Of a DNA stretch of 64,000 nt, positions 1 to 9,181 are shown piece after piece (the stretch's first letter is position 1; the number at the start of each line of letters is the position of its first letter). The position numbers were made by a program, and so were the translations under genes. A model generated the notes under the pieces. It did not search any database. It was given only the letters and a program-made list of their open reading frames with translations, and was not told where the DNA came from. Source of the DNA: Cryptomeria japonica (lineage: Eukaryota; Streptophyta; Pinopsida; Cupressales; Cupressaceae); contig NC_081414.1 of the NCBI RefSeq assembly GCF_030272615.1, positions 912,829,009 through 912,893,008 of the forward strand, written 5' to 3'.

Positions 1-720
1 CTAGCAACTAGATAGTTTGTGATTAAGTTTTATGGTTATCACCAGCTAGCGAGGTTAAATGTCTGAAGAGGTGATCAAGCCATGAGTTGGTGACAAGTTC
101 ATTTGGGTTTACATTGCGAGGTCTCTAGCTTTTTGGGTGTTAACATTTTATGTTAGCGAGCTGGAGATAGTTAATGAAATCGCTCGTCATGAGCTCTCGA
201 GTTGGTCTGATGTTGTGCATTATAGCCATGAGAGTTAGCAAGTAACTCATTTCATACAGTTGTCGCTAGCTCTCATGTTTATTTAATGTTATCATTTTAG
301 GTCACGAGCTAGCGACTAGACAATTTGAGGTTAATTTTTATGGTTATTGCTAGCTCATGAGGTTAAATGTCTGAAGATGTGATCAACCCGCGAGCTTGCG
401 AGTGAAGTGCTAGTGGTTAAGAGATAAACAATTTTATGTTGGTGAGTACACAACAAGGGTTAAATTTACCACTATCTCCAGGTCACTATGGTGATGAGGA
501 CTTAACATTTTGAGGTTGAGAATTGGCGAGTGGTGGTTTAGTTGCCCTCAGTCACTAGTTCTCGAGGTTATGAAGGCTTAGCATTTTCATTTTGTGAGCT
601 AGAGATAGATTCGTAAGGGATTTTTGCTAGGTCGTGAGATTTTCTAATGGGAAGTCTTTCAAGAAGAGGGATGACGCTTGTGTGCCATGTGTTTTAATAT
701 CTTGACGGGGGCTGTTGAGG
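1..720. repeat. Degenerate direct repeat, probable LTR fragment
   Basis: A block beginning at position 1 recurs from about 309 with the same order of words: a CTAGC-ACTAGA start, then a GGTTAAATGTCTGAAGA word, then GTGATCAA. The period is about 308 bases and there are many substitutions. Short GCGAG/CGAGCTAG words are scattered throughout. There is no credible coding frame. It may be the U3 part of an LTR on the plus strand whose start lies left of the window; that is inference. Confidence 0.5.
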
Positions 721-721
721 T

Positions 722-1009
722 GCCAATATATTTTTTAATGTTTTGGAAAAAGGTTGAAATCGCCAATATATTTTTTTATGGTTTGAAAATAGGTTGAAAT
801 CACCAATATATTTTTTTATGGTTTGAAAATAGGTTGAAATTATAAATATATTTTTTTATGGTTTAAAAATAGGTTGAAATCGCCAATATATTTTTTTTTA
901 TGGTTTGAAAATAGGTTGAAATTGCCAATGCAAATATTTTTTCTGGTTTTAAAAACATTACAATTCGCCCATGCAAATATTTTTTTTGGTTTTAAAAACA
1001 TTACAATTC
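722..1009. repeat. Two adjacent AT-rich tandem arrays (40-bp x5, 43-bp x2)
   Basis: Five units of 40 bases start at 722, 762, 802, 842 and 882. Each runs GCCAATATA, a T-run, ATGGTTTGAAAAT, AGGTTGAAAT. From 924 the array changes to a 43-base unit present twice (924-966 and 967-1009), built on GC(C)CATGCAAATA, a T-run, GGTTTTAAAAACATTACAATTC. The two unit types look related. No spacers separate the units, so this is a minisatellite and not a CRISPR array. Confidence 0.85.
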
Positions 1010-1198
1010 ATGAGGATTTTTCACAAACTTTGAGCGATCACGAATGATTCACCAATGGAGATTATTCTTTTTCTTTGTAAACCGCAAAATTTCACTAGTA
1101 AAATTAATATTTTTCTCAGCAATTATACACCTTTCACCAGTTTTTTACACCTTGCCCAAGGGGGGGGGGTTCTTAAAGTTTTCCCTACTTTGGAACCC

Positions 1199-1206
1199 TA
1201 TATAAG
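1199..1206 (+). promoter_or_regulatory. TATA-like box in a probable LTR
   Basis: TATATAAG lies about 40 bases after a ten-G run and just before the point where the H integrase frame on the other strand stops being recognisable. It may be the promoter of the plus-strand LTR fragment filling 1-1215. Sequence alone does not show activity. Confidence 0.3.
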
Positions 1207-1215
1207 GCATCATCC

Positions 1216-1597
1216 CTAATTCATTTCATCATTCCTAAAGGAATTTGATATGGTTTTTGTTATGATGTGTTCTTTAAGGAATTTGATAACAACATTGACA
1301 ATTCAATTCTTATAGGCTTGGGCTTTAGTCCACCTAGTGCAGTAGTTAGTTGTCATCAGCATGATCTTGTGACCTACATTGGAGTTTGGATTAATAACAC
1401 CAAAAAAGTCAAGTTCCCATTGGGAAAAATTTTGAACCTCATACACAGGTTGAAGGGGCATTCTTGGGTTTCGTTCTTTGGTGGTGACAGTTTGGCATGT
1501 GTGGCAGTACCTAACATGGTTGTGTGCATCCTTGAATATATGGGGCAAATAGTAACCTACCTTCAAAATTTGATGTGTTGTGGCATTTTATAACCCA
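1216..1597 (-). pseudogene. Element H integrase, N-terminal part (Ty3/gypsy)
   Basis: On the minus strand the frame around 1303-1590 reads as a gypsy integrase. A GYYLPHIFKDAHNHVRYC stretch leads into a CHTC pair, the second half of the HHCC zinc-binding domain. An ELDFFGVINP core start follows, carrying the first catalytic Asp. The match continues past a stop to IKFLKEHIITK near 1230 and then ends, so the second Asp and the Glu are missing. Integrase inserts element cDNA into chromosomes; this copy cannot. Upstream in the H frame it is separated from RNase H by a solo LTR. The loss of the C-terminal half probably reflects truncation against the LTR-like sequence at 1-1215. Confidence 0.8.
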
Positions 1598-2874
1598 TGT
1601 CCCTATTAGGATAACTGGTGAACAACTAAGGGGGGGGTGAATTAGTTGTTAACAGATTATATCATTTGATCCACTTAATAACCTTAAACCAGATTAAATA
1701 CCGGTAAAGTAGAAATAGATACCGGTAAACAATACAACTTAATAATTAAAAAATTAATCAATACAAAGAAACCATACCACATAACACTATGATTTGTACG
1801 TGCAAAACCTGGAAAGGGAAAAGACACAGTGGGAAGCCTACCCACAATCAGATGATACTTCAACAGAAAGTATGTGTTACAATGAGGGGCCTGCACATGC
1901 AGGAAGGCACACTGCCTAGAGCGTACTACTCATTACAAAAGAGTCTCACTGAATACAGAGGTTAAAACCACCTCAAGATATATGGACAACAATCCAGAAT
2001 AATGAACTACCAAAGATAGCATCTACCATGCCTGATTATAGTCTCGGTTAAGCTCAATACCAGAGGCCTTTGACCTCTTCCTTAATCCCAATTCGATCAC
2101 CTATGATCGACCAAATCTCCTTCGCATATGATATTACATTCCACGACCATGAACACTTATTACAATGAGATCTTACATCGTTTTATACCAACCCTAAGGC
2201 CTACACCAATTAGGTTGACCACCTAAATATATTACAATAAGATCATTACATAAATCCATATTACAATGATATTCCTTGTCGTCTTAAGACCAAAAACAAA
2301 AATAACAAATCCATAAATCATCTCAAAACATCTTGGTAACATGTAGAGAACACATTATCATGATACCGGTCCATAACCTAGATAGGTACTTGACCTATTC
2401 TAGGTCCACCACGCCAAACTAATGTCTTCAAGCACTTGAAGCATGATCAAAGAACATCTTCAACATCTTGAAATCCATCTAGAAGCCACACCAACACCAC
2501 TTATGCATCATGTCAAGATTCCTTAGTGAAAGATTTGTAGGTTAAACCTTAAACCAATGTCCATAAGGGTTTACAAGAGTGTATGATAGCATCTGATTAC
2601 CAAGTCAATACCAATTGACCAAAACACGCTTGAAGAGCGTATAACACATAAAACCAAACATACTCTATAGATCCAAACATGTCGAAAGTGTCCAACAGAT
2701 AGTCTCTTCTATCGATAACACTAGATCTTCTACCGGTAACACTAGATCTTCTACCAGTAACCAAAACATGTCTGTCGGTAACCAACCATAACAGTTAGTG
2801 TTGACATCAATGAAAGAACATCAATGTAACACATAATCAATTCATCCATAATGCCAAAAGTTGCATCCCAAACA
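1598..2874 (-). mobile_element. Solo LTR of a Copia-type element
   Basis: On the minus strand this block starts TGTTTGGGATGC and ends AATAGGGACA, giving TG...CA termini over about 1,277 bases. Close to its 3' end is ATTCACCCCCCCC followed by TTAGTTG, the same C-tract arrangement found just before the primer sites of Copia-A, Copia-B and element N. It contains several short CCGGTA words and no element coding. It splits element H exactly between the RNase H-integrase linker (2880 upward) and the integrase zinc finger (1590 downward). I could not find a convincing target-site duplication, so the ends may be off by several bases. Confidence 0.55.
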
Positions 2875-2879
2875 TACCT

Positions 2880-3700
2880 TGAAACTCTTCAATCATTTGT
2901 TTGTCTTCTGCTTGATCGAGGCATTTGAGTAGATGCCTTCATAACTTTTATGGAATAAAGTCTTGTTATTTAACATGTAATTAGCACTCTTCAGTCTGAA
3001 TGCTCTTCTCCGAGTAGCATTTAAACCCTTTTGAAATTTTGTGTTTAGTAGAATGAAATTAAGGTCTCAATACCATAGATTTTGTGTGAAGGACTCCATA
3101 GTGTATTGTTGGTAATTAATGTGTTATCCAACCTCTACTATTGTCTATGGTAGGCCTTCACCTCTAACCAATTTCATTGGTTGCATTTCCAAGTTGAACT
3201 CTTGTATTATCACCATCCCTTTTATGTGTCGTTCACCCAATTCACTTTTCATGAGCATTGATTTCACATCTTGGTTAGGTACTATGGCATTTACCTTTCC
3301 TCTCAAGATGTAATGCCTGAACTTCTTGATGACCCTCACCAATGTGAAGGCTTGCTTCTCTAATGCAGAATACCTGACCTCAGCATTCTTGAATGGTGAA
3401 CTCATAAAGGTGATAGATTTCCCATCTCCCTCCTTCCTCTATGTAAGGACTACTACACATGAATGTAATGATGTGAAAGAATAGATATGAAAGGGCAGCA
3501 AATAGTCAAGACTTGCTAAGACCAATGCTTTCGTAATGGACTACTTTATATGATAAAATTTGTCTTTGGCTTCTTGATTCCATTCAATCTTAGCTTCCTT
3601 CTTCTTCATCTCATCAAGCAGCTTGACTATCTTAGTGAAACCGATGATGAATTTTCTAACAAAGTCAATCTTCCCAAAGAAATATCGCATTTCCTTTTTG
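2880..3700 (-). pseudogene. Element H RNase H domain, connection and linker
   Basis: Reading down the minus strand, MRYFFGKIDFVRKFI near 3700 is the end of RT and the connection domain. It is followed by KALVLASLDYLLPF and then AEVRYSALEKQAF and IKKFRHYIL in the 3145-3405 frame, a standard Ty3/gypsy RNase H block ending LVRGEGL. The frame then continues with a few stops to a typical RNase H-integrase linker (LWY-DLNFIL, TRRRAFRLKSANYML), reaching about 2885. The domain degrades the RNA strand during reverse transcription. Stops and an Asp-to-Asn change in the NQDVKSML segment make it inactive. The family assignment is strong, but residue-level statements are limited by decay. Confidence 0.75.
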
Positions 3701-4420
3701 TTGTCTGACATCTAAAGTTTTAGTAATGTCTACACTATAACTAGATCAATTGAGATGCCCCTTTTGTATAGCACATGTCTGAGTAATTTTGCAACCGCCC
3801 AAACATGCACTTCTTGGGATTCAAGGAAAGCTCATACTTCATGCATCACTCAAAAACTTTGTATAGATGGGTGGGGTGATCCTTTCTATCCTTGGAGAAC
3901 ACTATGAGATCATCCACGTATATTATGATGCACTTGCCAATCATCTCTTTAAAGGTGTGGCACCAGCATTTATCTATGGTATGTGAAGCTACCCCATTTC
4001 ATAGTGAATGTAGTCTTCATCTTGTCTTCGTATCTCACCAGTACTTGGTTATATTATAAATAACCATCTAGGAATGACATCATTTATGAACCATTGACTA
4101 TCTTCAATACCTCATCCAAAGACAGAAGAGAGTATTTGTCCTTTTTCGACACTCTATTCAATTTTGTAAATCCACACATAACCTTATTTCCCCATTCCTT
4201 TTCCAAACTAGGACCAATTTTTCTACACACGTAGAATGTTTTACAAGAAATAAGATCTTTGTTGTTAGGATTTTATGAACTTCCTTGAAAATCAAGGGTT
4301 CTATGATTGGTTTTACTAGTCTCTTCTTTTGCTTCAAGGGCTTAGCATCTATTTTTAGAGGGATAGTGTGGGTGATGATAGATGTATCAAAGGTCTTCAA
4401 ATATTTGCATCCCTAGGCTA
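3701..4420 (-). pseudogene. Element H reverse transcriptase
   Basis: The minus-strand frame at 4158-4400 begins MKTFDTSIITHTIPLKIDA and reaches KRNGEIRLCVDLQN, the classic N-terminal RT motif of plant Ty3/gypsy elements of the Tat/Athila branch. The catalytic YVDD box is at 3909-3920, followed by LIVFSKDRKDH and NPKKCMFG. Several stops and frame changes lie between. Upstream, 4421-4915 carries a decayed acidic linker (DEEDDAEDVVNL) joining RT to the extra RNase H. The enzyme would copy element RNA to DNA; this copy is dead. The order protease, RNase H-like, RT, RNase H on one strand is unusual and is listed as a finding. Confidence 0.8.
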
Positions 4421-4915
4421 TCACATCTGCATATTCTTTGAGGACTCAAATTATTTGCTTATGTTCAGAAGAAGTGAAATATTTCCTAATGAATACATTC
4501 TTCTCTTGACCATCCTAGCTAAGATTAAACTTCTCGTACTCTCCCCACTTTGTAGCAGCAGGTGCTCTTTCCTTTGTCTTGGGATCAGAGTCAAAAATCC
4601 TTCAGGTGCAACCATTCCCTTGGGAATACTATTTTTTTGGAGGTTGACCACATCTTCTGCATCATCTTCTTCATCAAAAGAGTCGATATCCTCTTCTTCA
4701 ATAAATTATCCTTCAAACACTTCATTGTTCGCAAAAGAGGCCAAGATATGTTGGTCATCTTCAAACACTTGAAAGTTAGCAACATTTTCTAAGAGTGCTA
4801 GTGTTGGAACCAACTCCACTAAAAATCATTTTAGCCTAGATTTGACCATAGGCTCCAAGGTATTAGCAACTACTACCATGACATCTGGTATGTAATTCAT
4901 CTTCTAGGGTATTAA

Positions 4916-5215
4916 TTATAGGTTAAAATCATTGAAACCCTCACTTAGGTTCCATACTTGGTTTTGATATGCAGCCAACCTCACAATGAAATCTAAATCA
5001 CCCATCACCCTTAAGCATATAATTTTTTTTATCAAAAAAAACAAAAGAATTGTGACCAATTTTGCATACTCAACAACATTGTTAGTGCATCCTAACTGCA
5101 ATCTAATTGAAGCAAGGAACGCATTTTCTTTTAGATTAATCAGTTCAACCCCGACCCTACAACCTTTCTTTGACCTTGAACCATTGAACTTTAAAGTCCA
5201 CATTTCCACTTCAGA
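4916..5215 (-). pseudogene. Element H additional archaeal-type RNase H
   Basis: The minus-strand frame from 5209 begins MEMWTLKFNGSRSKKG. It contains CTNNVVEY, then RVMGDLDFIVR, and ends NQVWNLSEGFNDFN. This is the fold order of the second, archaeal-type RNase H known from Tat-lineage plant gypsy elements: a first-strand Asp in an FDGS-like motif, a Glu in NN..EY, and an Asp in GD.. . Here the first Asp is Asn (FNGS) while the Glu and the later Asp remain. It lies between protease and RT, not after RNase H. It is partly degraded (the helix after VEY reads TILLFFLIKK). I am fairly sure of the fold and less sure of the subfamily. Confidence 0.75.
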
Positions 5216-5759
5216 TTATTCAAGCTTACTTCTCTTCATGTGGCCAAGTTGATCTTCTTGCTTCTAAGAGAGATTCAAAATTTTAGTTTCATATTTTGTT
5301 TCTTTAGTTAATCATGATATAGTTGTTTTGATTATTTATTCTATATGGGCATCTTGCTCTTGAATCAGTGTCATCATCACTTCAATACATCTATCATCAA
5401 AAACCCCTCCAATGCCTACAAGAGTCTTCTCGGCAACTGAAAGTATGGTTTTCTCCACAGTGTCACCTTTTGGTATAATTTTTGCCTCCTCTTGGGCAAT
5501 ATCATAATCAATTTCTACCTCAGGAGAAGACTTAATCACTTTAGCTATCATTTCAAGGCAGTTATCGCCAGTGAGTTCTAAGTGGTCCTGGTAGTGTATC
5601 TTGCACCACTAAGGTAGCAGTAAGTCATCCACTTGTATCTCCCAACAAAGAGACATCATGAGATAGACTAGTATCAAATGTCTTCATCCTTTGTTCTTGT
5701 GATGCTTTTAGTTTTGGCAGGTCAACATTGGAGACAACAGACAAGGTTAATATTTCATT

Positions 5760-6066
5760 TATACGATAAGTACCGTGTCCTACTTTGACAAGGGTAACTT
5801 CATTCTTTTGTCATACTTGGTTATGACATTCTTTAGTCTAGGCTCACTATCTATACAAATCCTATTAGCCTCTCCCTTCCATGGGAGCCATAGATGAGTA
5901 AAGTCAAGGGAGATGTATCCACTAAACATTTTTGACCAATTCCTACTCAATAGAATTTCATATAATTCTAGGATATCAATGACTTGAATATAAATATACT
6001 CGAATGCATGTGGGTTTATAGTGAGTTTTATATGCACATTTTTAAATTCACCTATCACGTTGACCT
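5760..6066 (-). pseudogene. Element H aspartic protease, C-terminal half
   Basis: The minus-strand frame ending near 5780 contains VNVIGEFKNVHIKL, then VIDILELYEILLSR, then DFTHLWLPWKG. This is the C-terminal half of a plant gypsy retropepsin, where the ILLSRNW segment corresponds to the conserved LLSR.W motif. The N-terminal half with the active-site triad is at 15281 onward. Element N separates the two, and leaving N out together with one TSD copy makes the frame continuous. A poorly conserved acidic linker (5216-5759, including DYDIAQEEAKIIPKGD) joins it to the extra RNase H. Confidence 0.65.
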
Positions 6067-7242
6067 TCTTACTACTTATCAAATTGCCATTAGTTTCATA
6101 TCCAAAGTCATACTATATTATAGTTGGTTAGTATTACCGAATCATGCAATCAGTACACACAGAGAAGTTGGTATGAACAGTGTAGTCGGTTACAGAAGAA
6201 AGCAGTCACAGAATGCAGTATTCACCGAGTTGTTTACCGATTAATGTTTCGTGGCTACCAAGCAGTAAAGTTAACTCACCAAGTTGATATTCACCGAGTG
6301 AAACGTTTTACCAGATACATTGAACCTGGTCATGCACATGAAAATGTGTTACAAGATCGAGGCACATCTAATCGTTTTACATTGGAAATTGCACTAGGAG
6401 ATTGTGTATGATTACAAGGTCAATCTGACCAATGAAATATTTTGTTTAGTTATTCATTCGAAGAATCTTTTTGTAAAATCGAAGCAATGAATTAGATCAC
6501 CATTGTAAGAGATCTATTTATACAGCATGATTTTAGGGTTAAAAAAAAAAGGACAGATGTGAGATATGTGTGTGTATGCATGAAGGAAGACTGTTATAGA
6601 GACACAGAGAGGTCACCGAGAAGGTTATCAGTGAACAGTCGAAGAACAGAGTAAACAAAAGGGTTTACCAAGTTACAATATGGGTTACCAAGGTATGCTA
6701 CAAGCTAGGTAATCTTATTCTAAGCACATAGAATCTGCTATAGCATTTCAAATGTAAAGTTGCAGATATTTGTAATGATTTTATTATAAAATTGTGAAGT
6801 TGTAAGAGAAACCTTTAACAGGGTAAAAGACTCTAACCAAGTCTATAAATTGTAAATCCTCTAACCAGGTGTAGCATTTATATAGTGTTGTAAAATCCTT
6901 TAGTAAGGTAGATCTAACATATCTTGATACTCCTAACAGGGTAAGCTATCAGAAATAGCTAAATGTAGCTCTAACCGAGCAATATTTATTATTGCAGTAG
7001 TGAAGTTGTGGGTGCCATCCCCACCGCAATTTTTCTCTCTAACCAAGAGTTTCTGCATGACCAAAATATATGTGTTATGGAGTGAATCATGTATGATTGT
7101 TATCTGTTTGTTTTAACTTTATTTTATGTTACTGCACTATTCTATTTATGCATAACAGTAAGGTTATTATTGAAGAAAAATTTTGGAGTACTGATTCACC
7201 CCTCCCCTCTCAGTACATTAGCTTTCCATTTTGGGCCTAACA
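6067..7242 (+). repeat. Element N 5' LTR
   Basis: 1,176 bases, starting TCTTACTACTT (the 3' copy has TGTTACTACTT, so the second base is probably mutated) and ending GGGCCTAACA. It holds an array of AACAGGGT/AACCAGGT-like words between about 6816 and 6960. A C-rich ATTCACCCCTCCCCTCTCAGTA motif is split around 7195-7216 near the 3' end. A TATA-like TATTTATACAG lies near 6510. Confidence 0.9.
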
Positions 7243-7257
7243 ATTGGTATCAAAGCT
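7243..7257 (+). promoter_or_regulatory. Primer-binding site of element N
   Basis: ATTGGTATCAAAGC follows the LTR end directly. It matches, with one change, the TGGTATCAGAGC initiator-methionine tRNA primer site used by most plant Copia elements and seen here in Copia-A and Copia-B. Confidence 0.8.
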
Positions 7258-7304
7258 TGTATCTTGGAAAAGGGTTTAACTACCTAAAGAGAAAGATCTT
7301 AGCA

Positions 7305-8657
7305 ATGGAAGGCTACAAACAATCTCAAAGGATTGTGTATCTACAAGAAGAATTGGATAATGCAAATCAAGTGATTGCAGACATGCAAAGGCAAATGCAA
7401 AAATCTTTGAAAGTAAGGAGAAGATTATCTAATGACTTGCGGGATTCTCAAGAGCTAGTGGAACAAATCGAGACATCATCTAAGAATAGTATATCTGAAG
7501 AGACTGAAGAAATGATTGGAATGTTGAAAGAAAAGAACAAAGCATTGGTTGATCAACTGAAAGCAATGAAAAGAGAACATGAACATTTCAGTACACAGAT
7601 GACTGAAAATCTAGATGCATTAAGGATAGCTGAGGATAAAGCAAGAGATCTACAAAGAGAGAAACAACAGCTTGAAGTTCTAGTATCTGATAAGGATGAT
7701 GAAATCATAAGGTTAACTGGTATTCAACAAAATATGATAGATCAACTAGGTTATGCACATCATGAAGCAATTCTGAAGAATGATGAAAATCAATCATTGA
7801 AACTTGAAGTATCAAGGTTGACTGGTGAACTTGAAACAAAGAAGAAATCCAAAGAATCATTGGAGAAAAGTTATGAAGCATCAAAGATGTTAGATGAGCA
7901 ACTGAATACAAGAAGACCCTACAAAGATGGAGGACTTGGTTACAAAGGAAAAGAATCAACCAAGAAAGGAATTCATACTACCGAGAGAGGAGAATCATCA
8001 AAGCAAGCTGGAAAAAGGAATAACATCAAAAGGAAGAAGCCTATTTGCTACTACTGTGGAAATCAAGGTCATACTACCAACATATGCCAGATCAAAAAAG
8101 GTAAGCAACTGAATATCACTAAGTCCAATGGATATTGTTACAATTGCAATAAATATGGTCACACATCTAATCAATGTAGGAAAAAGTCTGTTAACAACTA
8201 TCAAAAGGCAAAATTCAAAGGGTTTTGTAGAAACTGCAATAGATATGGACATAGTATCAAGAAGTGCTGGTTTAAGCAAAAGAACTACATGAAGTATCCA
8301 CACCGAGCAAACACTAGAGGTTACCGAACTCACATAGATCCTTACCGACAATATGCAGTAGTACCATGGAACTACAATACGAGGATATGGTGCGAATGTT
8401 GTGGAAGATATGGACATATTAGTGCCAACTATTTTATAAGATTTGGAATGAACAACCGGAGATCATGGAGAAATCCTGGTATGGCATGTTTTCATTGTCA
8501 CAAAGTTGGACATTTAGCTGGAGATTGCAGAGATCAACCGAGAAGAGACACTGAAGAGATAAAAGAAAAATTCAAGATGATTTGGAAAAAGAAAGAAATG
8601 ATGTCAGATGAAGAAAGCACATTACCTACCGAGTTAGGTGCACCTATTTCAAATTAG
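7305..8657 (+). CDS. Coiled-coil, five-zinc-knuckle Gag-like protein of element N
   Basis: An uninterrupted frame of 450 codons from ATG 7305. The frame is also open upstream into the LTR, but the LTR portion is non-coding in character, so I chose the first ATG after the primer site. Residues about 1-200 are rich in Glu, Lys, Gln and Leu with heptad-like spacing (LQEELDNANQVI, LKEKNKALVDQL) and predict a long coiled coil. A basic linker follows. Then come five CX2CX4HX4C-type knuckles: CYYCGNQGHTTNIC, CYNCNKYGHTSNQC, CRNCNRYGHSIKKC, CECCGRYGHISANY (last Cys replaced by Tyr) and CFHCHKVGHLAGDC. Zinc knuckles in Gag proteins bind element RNA. The usual Copia capsid domain is not visible, so particle formation would rest on the coiled coil or on the second ORF; that is inference. 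It is the most intact coding frame in the window. Confidence 0.8.
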   Translation: MEGYKQSQRIVYLQEELDNANQVIADMQRQMQKSLKVRRRLSNDLRDSQELVEQIETSSKNSISEETEEMIGMLKEKNKALVDQLKAMKREHEHFSTQMTENLDALRIAEDKARDLQREKQQLEVLVSDKDDEIIRLTGIQQNMIDQLGYAHHEAILKNDENQSLKLEVSRLTGELETKKKSKESLEKSYEASKMLDEQLNTRRPYKDGGLGYKGKESTKKGIHTTERGESSKQAGKRNNIKRKKPICYYCGNQGHTTNICQIKKGKQLNITKSNGYCYNCNKYGHTSNQCRKKSVNNYQKAKFKGFCRNCNRYGHSIKKCWFKQKNYMKYPHRANTRGYRTHIDPYRQYAVVPWNYNTRIWCECCGRYGHISANYFIRFGMNNRRSWRNPGMACFHCHKVGHLAGDCRDQPRRDTEEIKEKFKMIWKKKEMMSDEESTLPTELGAPISN

Positions 8658-8775
8658 TCAAGAAAAGGTATGAAGGGATTGCACTCTCTAAAGGTTAAAT
8701 CATAACAGTTCCTATTCTATTATGTACAAAATTCAAAATCTGCATAGTTAAGATGCAATTAGTCAGTTTATATAC

Positions 8776-8827
8776 TATACAGGAAACCTGTCAAGTCAAT
8801 GTATACAGGAAACCTGTCAAGTTGGTT
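8776..8827. repeat. 26-bp direct repeat in the element N spacer
   Basis: TATACAGGAAACCTGTCAAGT starts at 8776 (first 20 bases) and again at 8802. Each copy contains the imperfect palindrome AGGAAACCT. It lies in the 524-base spacer between the two frames of element N (8658-9181), which otherwise shows no coding. Confidence 0.7.
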
Positions 8828-9181
8828 AATAAAAGAAAGTTAGTTACTCGGTTAAAACAGAAAAAGGTGTAAATTGGTAAAAGGTGAACCAAGTGCATTT
8901 AATGTCTTGACCTAACTTGCACGCAGCCCGATAAGGTATTTTTGAGTACTTAAAAGTGTTTTCGCGGTCATTTTCATTCACCCAAGTTTTTGAGAAGCAG
9001 AGCAGAGCGAATCAAAGCAATCAAACTTCATTCAGAGCAAATTTTGAGGTATTTACATCAATCTATTCACACTGTTTAGCTGGTTTCCGATCTAGTCAAA
9101 TTGCTATTGTTTACCGAGTGTGAAGTGTCAGTCATTTGTAAACCCTAAGGATAATTTGTCAAATCTTACCTGAAACCTACC

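Noticed and set aside
722-1009. CRISPR-like array
   Set aside because: Units are contiguous with no unique spacers, in plant nuclear DNA. This is an ordinary tandem repeat.
1598-2874. Target-site duplication for the solo LTR
   Set aside because: Flanks ACCCA and TACCT do not match, and shifting the ends by a few bases gives no convincing 5-bp duplication.
7089-7304. Upstream start for the zinc-knuckle protein of N
   Set aside because: The frame is open but lies in the LTR and primer site. The N-terminal residues are hydrophobic and non-homologous in character, so ATG 7305 is preferred.
7998-8417. Antisense 139-codon frame over the zinc knuckles of N
   Set aside because: It mirrors the codon pattern of the knuckles and has no independent support.
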